Below are positions 1 through 9,465 of a DNA stretch of 64,000 nucleotides, piece by piece. Location: assembly GCA_036186865.1 (NCBI GenBank), contig AP025075.1, positions 13,823,219 to 13,887,218 of the forward strand, in the 5' to 3' direction. Position numbers and translations under genes: made by a program. How positions within the stretch are numbered: the stretch's first letter is position 1; the number at the start of each line of letters is the position of its first letter. This DNA is from Eustoma russellianum. Its lineage: Eukaryota; Streptophyta; Magnoliopsida; Gentianales; Gentianaceae. The notes below the pieces were generated by a model that did no database searches, was not told where the DNA came from, and was given only the letters and a program-made list of their open reading frames with translations.

Positions 1-2
1 AT

Positions 3-596
3 AGTGACATTCCACCCCATGAAAATTCCAATTTACATGAGTATGAATATAGAATTCCACTTGACGTTACGTTGCAAACTGATTTTGAGCATAATAATCT
101 GGAAGTTAGTACTGATTTGTGCTTTAATGAGCAAGATAGTTTAAATTTACCGGATTTGGAAGTTTTAAGGAGTGTCAATGACAATAATGGCGACATGAAT
201 ATCACAACTCCAAACACGCTATTTTTGTCACCACATCATGATACATCATCTGACATTCATATGCTGACCTTGTGTGAGGATCAAATGCACGATAACTATG
301 AGCTTTTATTGGTTATACATCCTAAAAACACTACAAAGAAACCTCTGTTGAACACCTCTTGTCATGCACACCCTATAGGATTTGATGATGCGTATTATCA
401 ACTAAAATTTGAAAATCAGATCCTAATGCATCCAAAACATGTGAGGAAGAGGACTTACTTATTGTCAATGCATGACCAAATAAGCTTTTATGAGTTGCTA
501 AGAACATGTTTTGTCATTGCATTACTCATTCACCCTAAACATCTTAGGATGAAAGTGTGCATACATGTGAGTCTTGTATCTTTGTTGCATTATTGA
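3..596 (+). CDS. Acidic ORF of element F, C-terminal part (start outside window)
   Basis: The frame is open from the left window edge to the TGA at 594-596, so this is the end of a longer protein. It is rich in Asp, Glu, Asn and His, has no zinc knuckle and shows no enzyme motif. Its middle part, with the motif HDTSSDIHMLTLC, strongly resembles the end of the ORF in element E (21080-21943, motif HDTSYDIHVLTLC). After that come three versions of an IHPK-type motif (IHPKN, MHPKHVRKR, IHPKHLRMK). No known function is recognised. The stop is about 55 bp before the purine tract, the position where pol would end in an autonomous element. That resemblance to E is seen in the sequence; a role as an accessory or Gag-derived protein is inference. 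Confidence 0.6.
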   Translation, partial: SDIPPHENSNLHEYEYRIPLDVTLQTDFEHNNLEVSTDLCFNEQDSLNLPDLEVLRSVNDNNGDMNITTPNTLFLSPHHDTSSDIHMLTLCEDQMHDNYELLLVIHPKNTTKKPLLNTSCHAHPIGFDDAYYQLKFENQILMHPKHVRKRTYLLSMHDQISFYELLRTCFVIALLIHPKHLRMKVCIHVSLVSLLHY

Positions 597-627
597 GGAT
601 CTTACTCTCGCATGACATACATGCTAA

Positions 628-661
628 GATTCGGGACGAATCTTTTCTAGGAAGGAGGGAA
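628..661 (+). promoter_or_regulatory. Pre-PPT inverted repeat and polypurine tract of F
   Basis: GATTCG-GGA-CGAATC at 628-642 is followed by the purine tract GGAAGGAGGGAA at 650-661, ending where the LTR begins. The tract is the expected primer site for plus-strand DNA synthesis. The inverted repeat recurs at the same place in every element of the window. Confidence 0.75.
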
Positions 662-1966
662 TGATGCGGTCCAATGTGTGCAAAATACAAGACAAAGTTT
701 GTCTTAGTCTTAGGTTGCATTCCATGCATCACTTTTCATGCATATACGCGTCTTTCAATAAAATAAACAAATGTATGTCTTGTTTTCTTGGGATCCTTGC
801 TTCCTTGTGTTTGCTTTGTAGGAAATTAGGTACATGGAAGTTCCAAGCCAAAGAGAGGTCCAAAATAGAATGTAGGCGTGTGTGTCTCACAAAGGGAGAC
901 AAAAGGAATGTTGTCTTGAGAAGAATGTTTGTCTCCACAGAGACAAATTCAAATGTGTCCAAGATGGAATTCCATTTTCAAAATCCAGCTCAAATTATCT
1001 CCATAGTGGCGCCCAACTTGAAGTTTAAAGATGGAGACTAAATCGCATTCAAACTTGAAGACAAACTTGAATTCAAATTCAACCATTATTTGAATTCAAG
1101 TTTCAACCAATTTGAGATTTATATTTCAAGAAAATCTCAGCCTTATCTTGGTCCATTCCACACGCCATCTTGGAGGTTAAGAGGAAGATGAGCCTACGAT
1201 TCAAAGTTGAACCCAAATTTGAATTCAAATTCGAACTCAATTTGAATTCAAACATCAACCAACATTTGAATTCAACATGTTAGCCACCTTGAAGCCATAT
1301 ACACGCTATTCTTGAAGCAAGGAGGAGATGAGATCACAATTCAAAGTTGAACCCAAATTTGAATTCAAATTCAAACTCAATTCGAATTCAAACTTCAACC
1401 AACCTTTGAATTCAACTCCAGCCACTTTATCATCATCAAATCAAGTCTCAAACACCTACATTTAGTCATCATACACGGCTGGAAGAGAGAAAATGATGAT
1501 CTACAAGCAATTCAAATTTTAGCTAGAATTTGTTTTAGTTTTGAATTCAAATAAGTTTCAATTTTTAAACACTTGTTAGCTAGCTTATTTGAAATGTTTT
1601 CTACTCATTGTAAGGCTGAATAAGGACGAGTAGCAGCCTATAAATAGAGCCCTTGGGCCGACTAGGAAAAACAACTTTTGATGAATAACAATTCTTGATA
1701 TTTCATTCACTTTGTGTGATACTTTGTTTTCTTGGTTTTGCATTAAAAACCTAGGTTAAGATCCTTCAAAGTTGAGCATATTGAAGGTGTTGCCATTGCC
1801 TAAAGGTGCCGTCCAGGAGGGCCGTATTGGTTTGCCTGATCAACGACCATCTTGAAGTGTTGGTCTTGCTCATTCTTAATCCACACGTTTTTAATCACTA
1901 AGGAAGCAAGGGGAAGTCTTCTTCCTTGTGCCTAACCCTTTGTGAAGGACGTTTGGAAGGTAGAAT
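662..1966 (+). repeat. F LTR, first tandem copy (3' end truncated)
   Basis: It starts TGATGCGGTCC after the purine tract and contains the whole U3 and R/U5 up to the sequence shared by family A LTRs. Its last roughly 30 bp, including the CATCA end, are missing; the second copy starts instead at a short shared GAATT. U3 is a dense array of TTGAATTCAA palindromes with two diverged direct repeats of about 125 bp (about 1159-1281 and 1299-1425). The TATA box is at 1639-1647. By eye it differs from the second copy at about 24 of 1305 positions. Confidence 0.85.
1639..1647 (+). promoter_or_regulatory. TATA box of F LTR copy 1
   Basis: TATAAATAG follows the GAATTC-rich U3. The same box is found in other A-type LTRs (for example 2944-2952 and 50258-50266, and on the minus strand 4256-4264), so it is the likely LTR promoter. 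Confidence 0.7.
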
Positions 1967-3300
1967 TGATGCGGTCCAAGGTGTGCAAAATACAAGACAA
2001 AGTTTGTCTTAGTCTTAGGTTGCATTCCATGCATCACTTTTCATGCATATACGCGTCTTTCAATAAAATAAACAAATGTATGTCTTGTTTTCTTGGGATC
2101 CTTGCTTCCTTGTGTTTGCTTTGTAGGAAATTAGGTACATGGAAGTTCCATGCCAAAGAGAGGTCCAAAATAGAATGTAGGCGTGTGTGTCTCACAAAGG
2201 GAGACAAAAGGAATGTTGTCTTGAGAAGAATGTTTGTCTCCACATAGACAAATTCAAATGTGTCCAATATGGAATTCCATTTTCAAAATCCAGCTCAAAT
2301 TATCTCCATAGTGGCGCCCAACTTGAAGTTCAAAGATGGAGACTAAATTGCATTCAAACTTGAAGACAAACTTGAATTCAAATTCAACCATTATTTGAAT
2401 TCAAGTTTCAACCAATTTGAGATTTATATTTCAAGAAAATCTCAGCCTTATCTTGGTCCATTCCACACGCCATCTTGGAGGTTAAGAGGAAGATGAGCCT
2501 ATGATTCAAAGTTGAACCCAAATTTGAATTCAAATTCGAACTCAATTTGAATTCAAACTTCAACTAACATTTGAATTCAACATGTTAGCCACCTTGAAGC
2601 CATATGCACGCAATTCTTGAAGCAAGAAGGAGATGAGATCACAATTCAAAGTTGAACCCAAATTTGAATTCAAATTCAAACTCAATTCGAATTCAAACTT
2701 CAACCAACCTTGGAATTCAACTCCAGCCACTTTATCATCATCAAATCAAGTCTCAAACACCTACATTTAGTCATCATACACGGCTGGAAGAGAGAAGATG
2801 ATGATCTACAAGCAATTCAAATTTTAGCTAGAATTTGTTTTAATTTTGAATTCAAATAAGTTTCAATTTTTAAACACTTGTTAGCTAGCTTATTTGAAAT
2901 GTTTTCTACTCATTGTAAGGCTGAATAAGGACGAGTAGCAGCCTATAAATAGAGCCCTTGGGGTGCCTAGGAAAAACAACTTTTGATGAATAACAATTCT
3001 TGATATTTCGTTCACTTTGTGTGATACTTTGTTTTCTTGGTTTTGCATTAAAAACCTAGGTTAAGATCCTTCAAAGTTGAGCATATTGAAGGTGTTGCCA
3101 TTGCCTAAAGGTGCCGTCCAGGAGGGCCGTATTGGTTTGCCTGATCAACGACCATATTGAAGTGTTGGTCTTGCTCATTCTTAATCCACACGTTTTTAAT
3201 CACTAAGTAAGCAAAGGGGAAGTCTTCTTCCTTGTGCCTAACCCTTTGTGAAGGACGTTTGGAAGATGGAATCGTTGGAGCCCACTAGTTGCACGCATCA
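1967..3300 (+). repeat. F LTR, second tandem copy (complete)
   Basis: This 1334-bp LTR has both ends, TGATGCG and CGCATCA. The TATA box is at 2944-2952. It directly follows copy 1 with no internal region between them. Unequal recombination between LTRs or integration of an LTR-LTR junction are possible origins. Confidence 0.85.
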
Positions 3301-3359
3301 TTGGGGCTTTTTGTTGGGGGTGTAAATAGGGTCGTTTGGAATCAGGTTGGTGAGTTTTA

Positions 3360-3379
3360 GGGTTGGGTTGGGGTGGGGG
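3360..3379 (+). other. G-quadruplex-type run in the A0 leader
   Basis: Four G-runs of 3, 3, 4 and 5 are separated by TT, TT and T on the strand opposite to the A0 transcript. The A2 leader copy (about 63358-63371) is similar but less perfect. Confidence 0.55.
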
Positions 3380-3897
3380 CTGATTGGGCGTGGGGTGTGG
3401 GGGGTAGGATTAGGGTTTTGTTGTTGAAAATGGTTCGTGAAGACAAACACACGTGGACTAACTTGATTTAAAGCATGAAATCAATCACAATGCGAATCAC
3501 AAGATGCATACAATCATCATCAACTAAAAGCTTCAGTAGCAACAAGATGATTTGAAACCGAGGTAGCTTTATAGGCTTATGGTTGGAATATTTAAAAGAA
3601 GGCTGAATGTAACCTAAAATGCAACAAACCCTAATTTGTTCAAGTTTGAACGACTCAAAATCAGATTGTGATGCGAAAAGGAAATAAAAGAGTTGACACT
3701 TGAATGATGAAAAGCAAAATGCAGCAACATGCAAGGACTCAAAGCAATGTTTGTTTTTGGACGTTTTGTTTTTTTTTTGAATGAAATGCAAGACAATGGC
3801 GTGTAGAGTGAGGAGTAGAAGAAGGACACAACTGAACTTAAAATGACTAGACTCAAACAAAAAAAGGAAATGGTAGATGGTGGAATAGAATAACCTG

Positions 3898-3911
3898 GTC
3901 TCTGATACCAA
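3898..3911 (-). promoter_or_regulatory. Primer-binding site of A0
   Basis: Read on the minus strand it is TTGGTATCAGAGAC, two bases inside the LTR end. It is complementary to the 3' end of plant initiator Met-tRNA over about 12 bases. Confidence 0.8.
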
Positions 3912-4970
3912 TTTGATGCGTGCAACTCGTGGGCTCCAACAATTCCACCTTCCAAACCTTCTTCACAAAGGGTTAGGCACAAGGAAGAAGATTTCCCCTT
4001 GCTTCCTTAGTGATAAAAACATGTGGATCAAATGAGCAAGACCAACACTTCAAGAAGGTCGTTGATCAGGCAAACCAATATGGCCCTCCTGGACGGCACC
4101 TTTTAGCAATGGCAACACCTTCAAAATGCTCAACTTTGAAGATCTTAACTTAGGTTTTTAATGCAAAACCAAGAAAACAAAGTATCACACAAAGTGAAGG
4201 AAATATCAAGAATTGTTATTCATCCAAAGGTCCTCTTACAAATCGGTCAAAGGGCCTATTTATAGATGCCTAAGACACTTCAAAATTATCAGATATTATC
4301 TAAAAGAAATATCTAGAAAAACATTTGATTTGAACTTGAATTTGCTAACTATTTGAATTCAAAAATAACTTGAAAAATCCTAGCTAAAATCTGGTTGAAG
4401 TCTTCCTTTTCCAGCCGTGTGTTTGATCAGCAAATGAGGCATTGTGGAGCTGTTTTGATGACTAGGATAGGGCTGAACTTGAATCCAAAAGTTGGGTGAA
4501 GTTTGAATTCAAATTGAGTTTAAATTTGAGTGGAGTTTGAATTTGTTTGTTTGTTTATCCTCCATCTATCTTCAGCCGTGTTTAACAAGTCTAAGGTCAT
4601 TAAATCTGATTTTGATGATGATAATATGGCTGGAGTTGAATTCAAAAGATGGTTGAAGTTCGAATTCAAATTGAGTTTGAATTTGAATTCAAACGTGGAT
4701 TCAATTTGAATTGGGTTTTATCCTTTCTTTCTCCTTCAAAATGGCGTGTAGGTTGGATGATATGGTAGCTGAATTCCTCTTGAAATTTAAGTCTCCAATT
4801 GGTTGAAACTTGAATTCAAATTGTGGTTGAATTTAAATTCAAGTTAAACTTCAATTTGATCCTCATCTTCTCTTCCACCTTGGCCGGCCCCCTTTTGCTC
4901 TTTGGAGATGATTTTGAGTTCAATTTTGAAAAGAGGAATCTATCTTGGACACATTTGAATTTGTCTTTGT

Positions 4971-5012
4971 GGAGACAAACATTCTCTTCAAGACAACATT
5001 CCTTTTGTCTCC
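4971..5012. other. Inverted repeat in A-type U3
   Basis: Nine-base arms GGAGACAAA and TTTGTCTCC enclose 24 bases. Equivalent arms are at 895-936 and 2200-2241 in the F LTRs; A5 has an imperfect version near 7470-7512. Confidence 0.5.
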
Positions 5013-5170
5013 CATTTTGCAACACACGGTTACATTCCTTATTTTTGGGGCTCCATTTATTTGGACTTCCCTTTTACCTAATTTACCTACAAAGCAAACA
5101 CATAAAACAAGGATCACAAGAAAACAAAACAAACTTCAAAATGAAGACATACGCACACTCTCAAAGGGGC

Positions 5171-5341
5171 TTAAAGGGTGGGTTCAATGAAATGAACCCA
5201 TGGAACCTTAGGTTTATCTTGAACATGCTTATACAAGAAGGTTCCAACTTGATGACAAAGTTCTCTTGCCCTCCTTCTTGTTATAGGACCCTTGACCTCT
5301 TGATGGGATCCTTGGTCCTCGTCGGACCCTTGATCCTCATC
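5171..5341 (-). CDS. LTR-encoded integrase-tail frame in A0 (no start codon)
   Basis: A 171-nt open frame (56 codons plus TAA) starts at the second base of the LTR. It contains an ITRRRARELCHQV block, then FLYKHVQD and an HFIEP ending. Equivalent blocks end the integrase ORFs of B1 (ITRSMAKKL, FLYRHEED) and D (SMTKSLSQEV, FLFRHVQDEP). It has no ATG and lies in the -1 frame relative to A-family pol. The same length is kept at 35944-36114, 46984-47154 and 49192-49362. Reading it as a C-terminal integrase extension is inference. Confidence 0.45.
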   Translation of the reverse strand, partial: DEDQGSDEDQGSHQEVKGPITRRRARELCHQVGTFLYKHVQDKPKVPWVHFIEPTL

Positions 5342-5342
5342 A

Positions 5343-7145
5343 ACTTTACTCCAACTTTAAGAAGTGCTCTTTTTGTTTGGAATGCGTTGTTTTCCTAGGC
5401 TTTGTCATTTCGGCTGAGGGAGTAGAGATGGATGAGGAAAAGGTTAGGTCAATTGTGGAGTAGCCTATACCTAAGACTGTAGGGGAAGTTCGCAGTTTCC
5501 ATGGACTTGCAAGTTTGTATAAACGCTTTGTCAAAGATTTTACTTCCATAGCTGCACCCCTAAATGAAATTGTGAAAAAATATGTGCCTTTTAGGTGGGA
5601 AGAGCCACAACAACAGGCATTTGATGAGCTTAAACGTAGGCCAACCACTGCACCCATACTTAGGCTACCAAATTTTGACGAGACTTTTGAGATCGAGTGT
5701 GATGCAAGTGGAGTGGGTATAGGCGCAGTTTTGACCCAAGGTAAGAAACCCATAGCCTATTTTAGTGAGAAGTTGAAAGGTGATGCATTGAATTACTCTA
5801 CCTATGGTAAGAAACTTTATGCCCTCGTGAGATTCCTACAAACTTGGCAACACTATCTTCAACTGAAACAGTTTGTGATCCACACTGACCACGAAAGCCT
5901 TAAGTATCTTAAAGGGCATGGAAAGTTGAATGAGAGACATGCCAAATGGGTAGAGTAAATAGAACAATTCCCTTACGTGATTAAGTACAAACAAGGAAAG
6001 GACAACATAGATGCTGATGCACTCTCAAGGAGATACACGTTAGTGACTACATTATCCTCACGCTTCTTAGGATTCGAATCACTTAAGGGATAGGACCCAA
6101 ATGACCATGACTTTAGCACCATTTTTGAGGCATGTAAAGAGACACCATTTGGGAAATTTTACATCCATGAGGGTTATCTTTTCAAAGAACATAAGTTGTG
6201 TGTTCCCCAATCATCCCTACGAGAAGCATTGACTAGAGAAGCCCATGGGGGAGGTTTAATTGGCCCCACATGAGAGTAGACGTCGAGAGGCCGTGTGGTA
6301 GTTGCATCACTTCCAAACAAGCCAAATCCAAGTCCCAACCACATGGCCTTTACACGCCCTTACCCGTCCCTAATTCTCCTTGGATTGACATTTCCATGGA
6401 CTTTGTGTTAGGACTTCCTTGGTCTCGAGGAGGGCGCAATAGCATTTATGTTGTGGTTGATGGATTTTAAAAGATGGCACATTTCATTGCATGTAGGAAA
6501 GTTGATGACGCCACACATGTTGCTGATTTGTTCTTCAAAGAAATCATGAGATTGCATGGCATGCCACGTACAATTGTAAGTGATAGAGATACGAAATTTT
6601 TGAGTCATTTTTGGCGGTTTTGTTGGCTAAACTTGGTACACAATTGTTGTTTTCAACCACTGCACAGCCACAAACTGATGGACAAACTGAAGTCGTTAGT
6701 CTATTTGAAATCGTGTATGGTTTTAACCCCTTGTCTCCCCTTGATTTGATCCCTATTCCCGTGCATGAACGTTCAAGTCTTGATGGTAAACAAAAATCGG
6801 AAAAGATAAAGAACCTGCATGAACAAGTTAAAACACAACTTGAAAAGAAAAACAAAGCTTATGAAAGACGAGCTAACAAACATCGAAAACGAGTTGTGTT
6901 TAAACCTGGTGATTTAGTGTGGTTACATTTGCACAAAGAAAGATTTCCCAATGAGCTAAAGTCAAAATTGTTACCTAGAGGAGATGGACCTTTCAAAGTT
7001 TTGAAACGCATAAGTGACAATGCATACATCCTTGATCTTCTTGAAAGCTATGGTTCCATTTTGCCTCCTTTTAGTGTTGCAGACCTCACCCCTTTCACTG
7101 ATGACCTTTTTGATTCGAGGACGAATTCTTTTGAGAAAGGGGGAT
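5343..7145 (+). pseudogene. A5 pol fragment: RT C-terminal part, RNase H, integrase
   Basis: It begins at the RT motif NFKKCSF, continues through the RT-RNase H linker (RSFHGLASLYKRFVKDF), RNase H (IECDASGVGIGAVL, HTDHESLKYL) and integrase (MDFVLGLP, VSDRDTKF, QTDGQTE, then the GPFKVLKRI module). It is broken by a W-to-stop at about 5461, stops near 5954 and 6091, a stop replacing Ser at 6468-6470, a deletion of about 40 bp near 6259 that removes part of the HHCC region, and a deletion of about 130 bp near 6701 just after the catalytic Glu. The longest open parts are 5515-5958 and 6611-7207. It cannot give a working polyprotein. Confidence 0.85.
7112..7145 (+). promoter_or_regulatory. Pre-PPT repeat and polypurine tract of A5
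   Basis: GATTCGAGGACGAATT at 7112-7127 has lost the last base of the inverted repeat. The purine tract GAGAAAGGGGGAT at 7133-7145 ends at the LTR start. Confidence 0.7.
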
Positions 7146-8593
7146 TGATGAGGATCAAGGGTTTGATAAGGATCAAGGGTCCCATCAAAAGGTCAAGGGC
7201 CCTATGACAAGAAGGAGGGTAAGAGAACTTTGTCATCAAGTTGGAACCTTCTTGTATAAGCATGTTTAAGATGAACCTAAGGTTCCATGGGTTCACTTCA
7301 TTGAACCCACCCTTTGAACGCCTTATGAGTGTGCGTGCGTGCTTTTGAATTTTATCTTGTTTCTTGTGATCTTTGTTTTATGTGTTTTCTCTGTAGGTAA
7401 ATTAGGTACATGGAAGTTCCAAAATGAAATGGAGGCCCAAAAGGAGCAAGGTAGGCGTGCGTTGCAAGAAGGAAGACAAAAGGAATGTTGTCTTGAAGAG
7501 AATGTTTGTCTCCACAAAGACAAATTCAAATGTGTCCAAGATGGAATTTCCTTTTCAAAATTAAGCTCAAAATTATATCCAAGCAACAACAAGGGCCGGC
7601 CACTTAAGGTGCAAGATGGATGATCAAATTGAATTTAAATTCAAAGTTAAACTTGAATTTAAATTCAACCATGATTTGAATTTAAATTTCAACCAATTTG
7701 AGGCTTGCATTTCAAGAAGAATTCAGCCACTATCTAACCAACCTACACGCCATTTTGAAGGATAAAGGAAGGATAGATCCCAATTCAAATTGAATCCAAG
7801 TTTGAATTCAAATTCAAACTCAATTTGAATGCAAACTTCAACCATCATTTGAATTCAATTCCAGCCAGCTTATCAACATCAAATCAGAATTCTAATCTCC
7901 ATTCCTCAACAAAGACACGGCTGGAATGATGGGATGAGGATAGACAACAAACAAATTCAAGGTGAACTCAAATTCAAACTCAACTTGAATCAAACTTCAC
8001 CCAATTTTTTAATTCAACTTCAAGCACCTTCTACTCATCAAATCAGCTCCTCCAAGGCATCATTTGGACCTCATACATGGCTGGATACCTTGAGGATAAT
8101 ATCTTGCAAGATTTTCAGATTTTAGCTAGAATTTGTTTTAGTTTTGAATTCAAACAATTTTCAATTTTCAAACATTGTTAAATAGCTTATTTTGAAATAA
8201 TTTCTGGTCATTTTAAATACTGATAGGACAAAAATCAAAGCCTACAAATAGACCCTTTGGCCGATTGAGAGAAGCAACTTTTGATAATAACAATTCTTGA
8301 TATTTCCTTCACTTTGTATGAGTCTTTGTTTTCTTGGTTTTGCATTAAAAATCTAGATTTAGATCCTTCAAAGTTGAGCATTGTGAAGGTGTTTCCATTG
8401 CTAAAAGGTGCTGTCCAAGAAGGCCGTATTGGTTTGCCTGATCGACGACCATCTTGAAGTGTTGGTCTTGCTCATTTGATCCACACGTTTTTATCACTAA
8501 GGAAGCAAGGTGAAGTCTTCTTCCTTGTGCCTAACCCTTTGTGAAGGACGTTTGAAAGGTGGAATTGTTGGAGCCCACGTCTTGCACGCATCG
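7146..8593 (+). repeat. A5 3' LTR
   Basis: About 1448 bp, starting TGATGAGG. The TATA box is altered to TACAAATAG (8243-8251). The integrase-tail frame at its start is broken by a TAA at 7267-7269, in keeping with an old copy. The rest is the GAATTC-rich U3 and the usual A R/U5. Confidence 0.8.
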
Positions 8594-9465
8594 TCTTGAA
8601 TGGCTGATCTTTGCTCCTGGACGATGTCTTAGTTTGAAGTTCAAATGTGGTTTGAATTTGAGTTCAAACATATTATCCTTTTGAATTCAAACTTGTAATC
8701 TTGTTTAGGCTTGAAATCTAATATCCTTTTCTTCAAAAAAGTCGTGTATTCTTGAGGCTTCAAAGATGATGGATGACTTGTCTTGCATCTTGAAATTCAA
8801 GTCTCAAATTGGTTTGAGTTTGAAATTCAAATTATGTTTGCATTTTGAATCCAATTGAGCTCAACTCTTGAACACCCTTGGCTGGCCATATCTTGTCTTG
8901 TTGTAGATATATTAAGTTGATTTTTGAGAAGAAATTCCAGCTTGAACAATTCTTGGAAATGCCGTGTTTAAGCATGTTTTCTTTGGGGAGACATTGAGAC
9001 AAACATTCTTTGAGACAAACATTCTCTTTATGGAGAAACATTCTTTAAACCAAAGTTGTCCCAAGTATTCCATAGAATATGCTCCTTTTGTCTCTTCTTC
9101 AAAAACATTCTCTTTGTTCTCCAAAACAGCAACATTCTTTTTGTCTCCTTTTGGGGAGCATGCCCTATAACCCGGCCTCGGACCTCCGTTTGATATGAAA
9201 GTTTGCAGGGACCTTCTTTCCTACACAATAAGCATATAAAAGCAAGAATCACAAGGAAACAAGGCAAGAATCAAAATAAAACTCACTCACACACGTAAGG
9301 GTACCCAAAAGTTCACATTGTGGGTTCTATGGGTGAACCCAATGAACCTCAGGTTCATCTTGCACATGCCTATACAAGAAGGTTCGAACTTGGTGTCCAA
9401 GTTCTCTAGTCCTCCTTCTTGTTATAGGAACGATGACCTCCTAATGGGATCTCTGATCCTCATCA
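8594..9465 (-). repeat. A1 3' LTR, U3 part only
   Basis: On the minus strand it starts TGATGAGG at 9465 and is A-like, but is interrupted after about 870 bp by A5. Around 8985-9030 it has several GAGACAAACATTCT-type units, the same motif that expanded into a minisatellite in A3. The tail frame here contains a stop. Confidence 0.75.

Larger units (their letters stand above)
1..3300 (+). mobile_element. Element F: pol-less Gypsy-type LTR element, 3' part, with two LTRs in tandem
   Basis: The window opens inside F. It shows the end of an acidic ORF, a purine tract at 650-661, then an LTR starting TGATGCGG at 662 and a second LTR starting at 1967 and ending CGCATCA at 3300. The R/U5 half of the LTR is clearly that of family A, but the first part of U3 is different and lacks the integrase-tail frame of A. 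F therefore looks like a non-autonomous partner of A. It lies in the leader of a minus-strand A element (A0): sequence 3301-3913 matches the leader of A2 near 63300-63902. The 5' part of F and its left TSD are outside the window; the right TSD copy should be TTGGG at 3301-3305. Confidence 0.8.
3301..5342 (-). mobile_element. Element A0: family A, minus strand, leader and 5' LTR only
   Basis: The 5' LTR is 3914-5342 (1429 bp; on the minus strand it starts TGATGAGG and ends CGCATCA). The PBS is at 3898-3911 and the untranslated leader at 3301-3897, cut at 3300 by the insertion of F. The rest of A0 should lie left of the window. The right LTR end abuts plus-strand RT coding of A5 at 5343, so A0 was inserted in A5. 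The leader holds no gene I can support; it is G-rich on the plus strand between about 3301 and 3425. Confidence 0.8.
3914..5342 (-). repeat. A0 5' LTR
   Basis: Full-length A LTR. The minus-strand TATA box lies at 4256-4264. U3 has many GAATTC palindromes and a hairpin-forming inverted repeat, GGAGACAAA with TTTGTCTCC, at 4971-5012. The first 171 nt of U3 hold an open frame matching the integrase tails of other families (see 5171-5341). Confidence 0.85.
5343..8593 (+). mobile_element. Element A5: degraded family A element, RT to 3' LTR
   Basis: Plus-strand pol from the middle of RT to the integrase end (5343-7145) is followed by a full 3' LTR (7146-8593). The left part was separated by the insertion of A0 and should lie outside the window. 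The LTR end reads GCATCG instead of GCATCA and abuts a truncated minus-strand A LTR at 8594, which places A5 inside the 3' LTR of A1. Confidence 0.8.

Noticed and set aside
3468..3982. Two overlapping minus-strand ORFs, with relatives at 63466-63971
   Set aside because: They are the sense strand of the A leader and LTR end in A0 and A2. Indels shift the frame between the copies, so there is no sign of coding.
4823..5398. 191-codon plus-strand ORF with hydrophobic start
   Set aside because: It is the antisense of the A0 LTR and runs on into A5 RT out of frame; the composition comes from the GAATTC-rich repeat.
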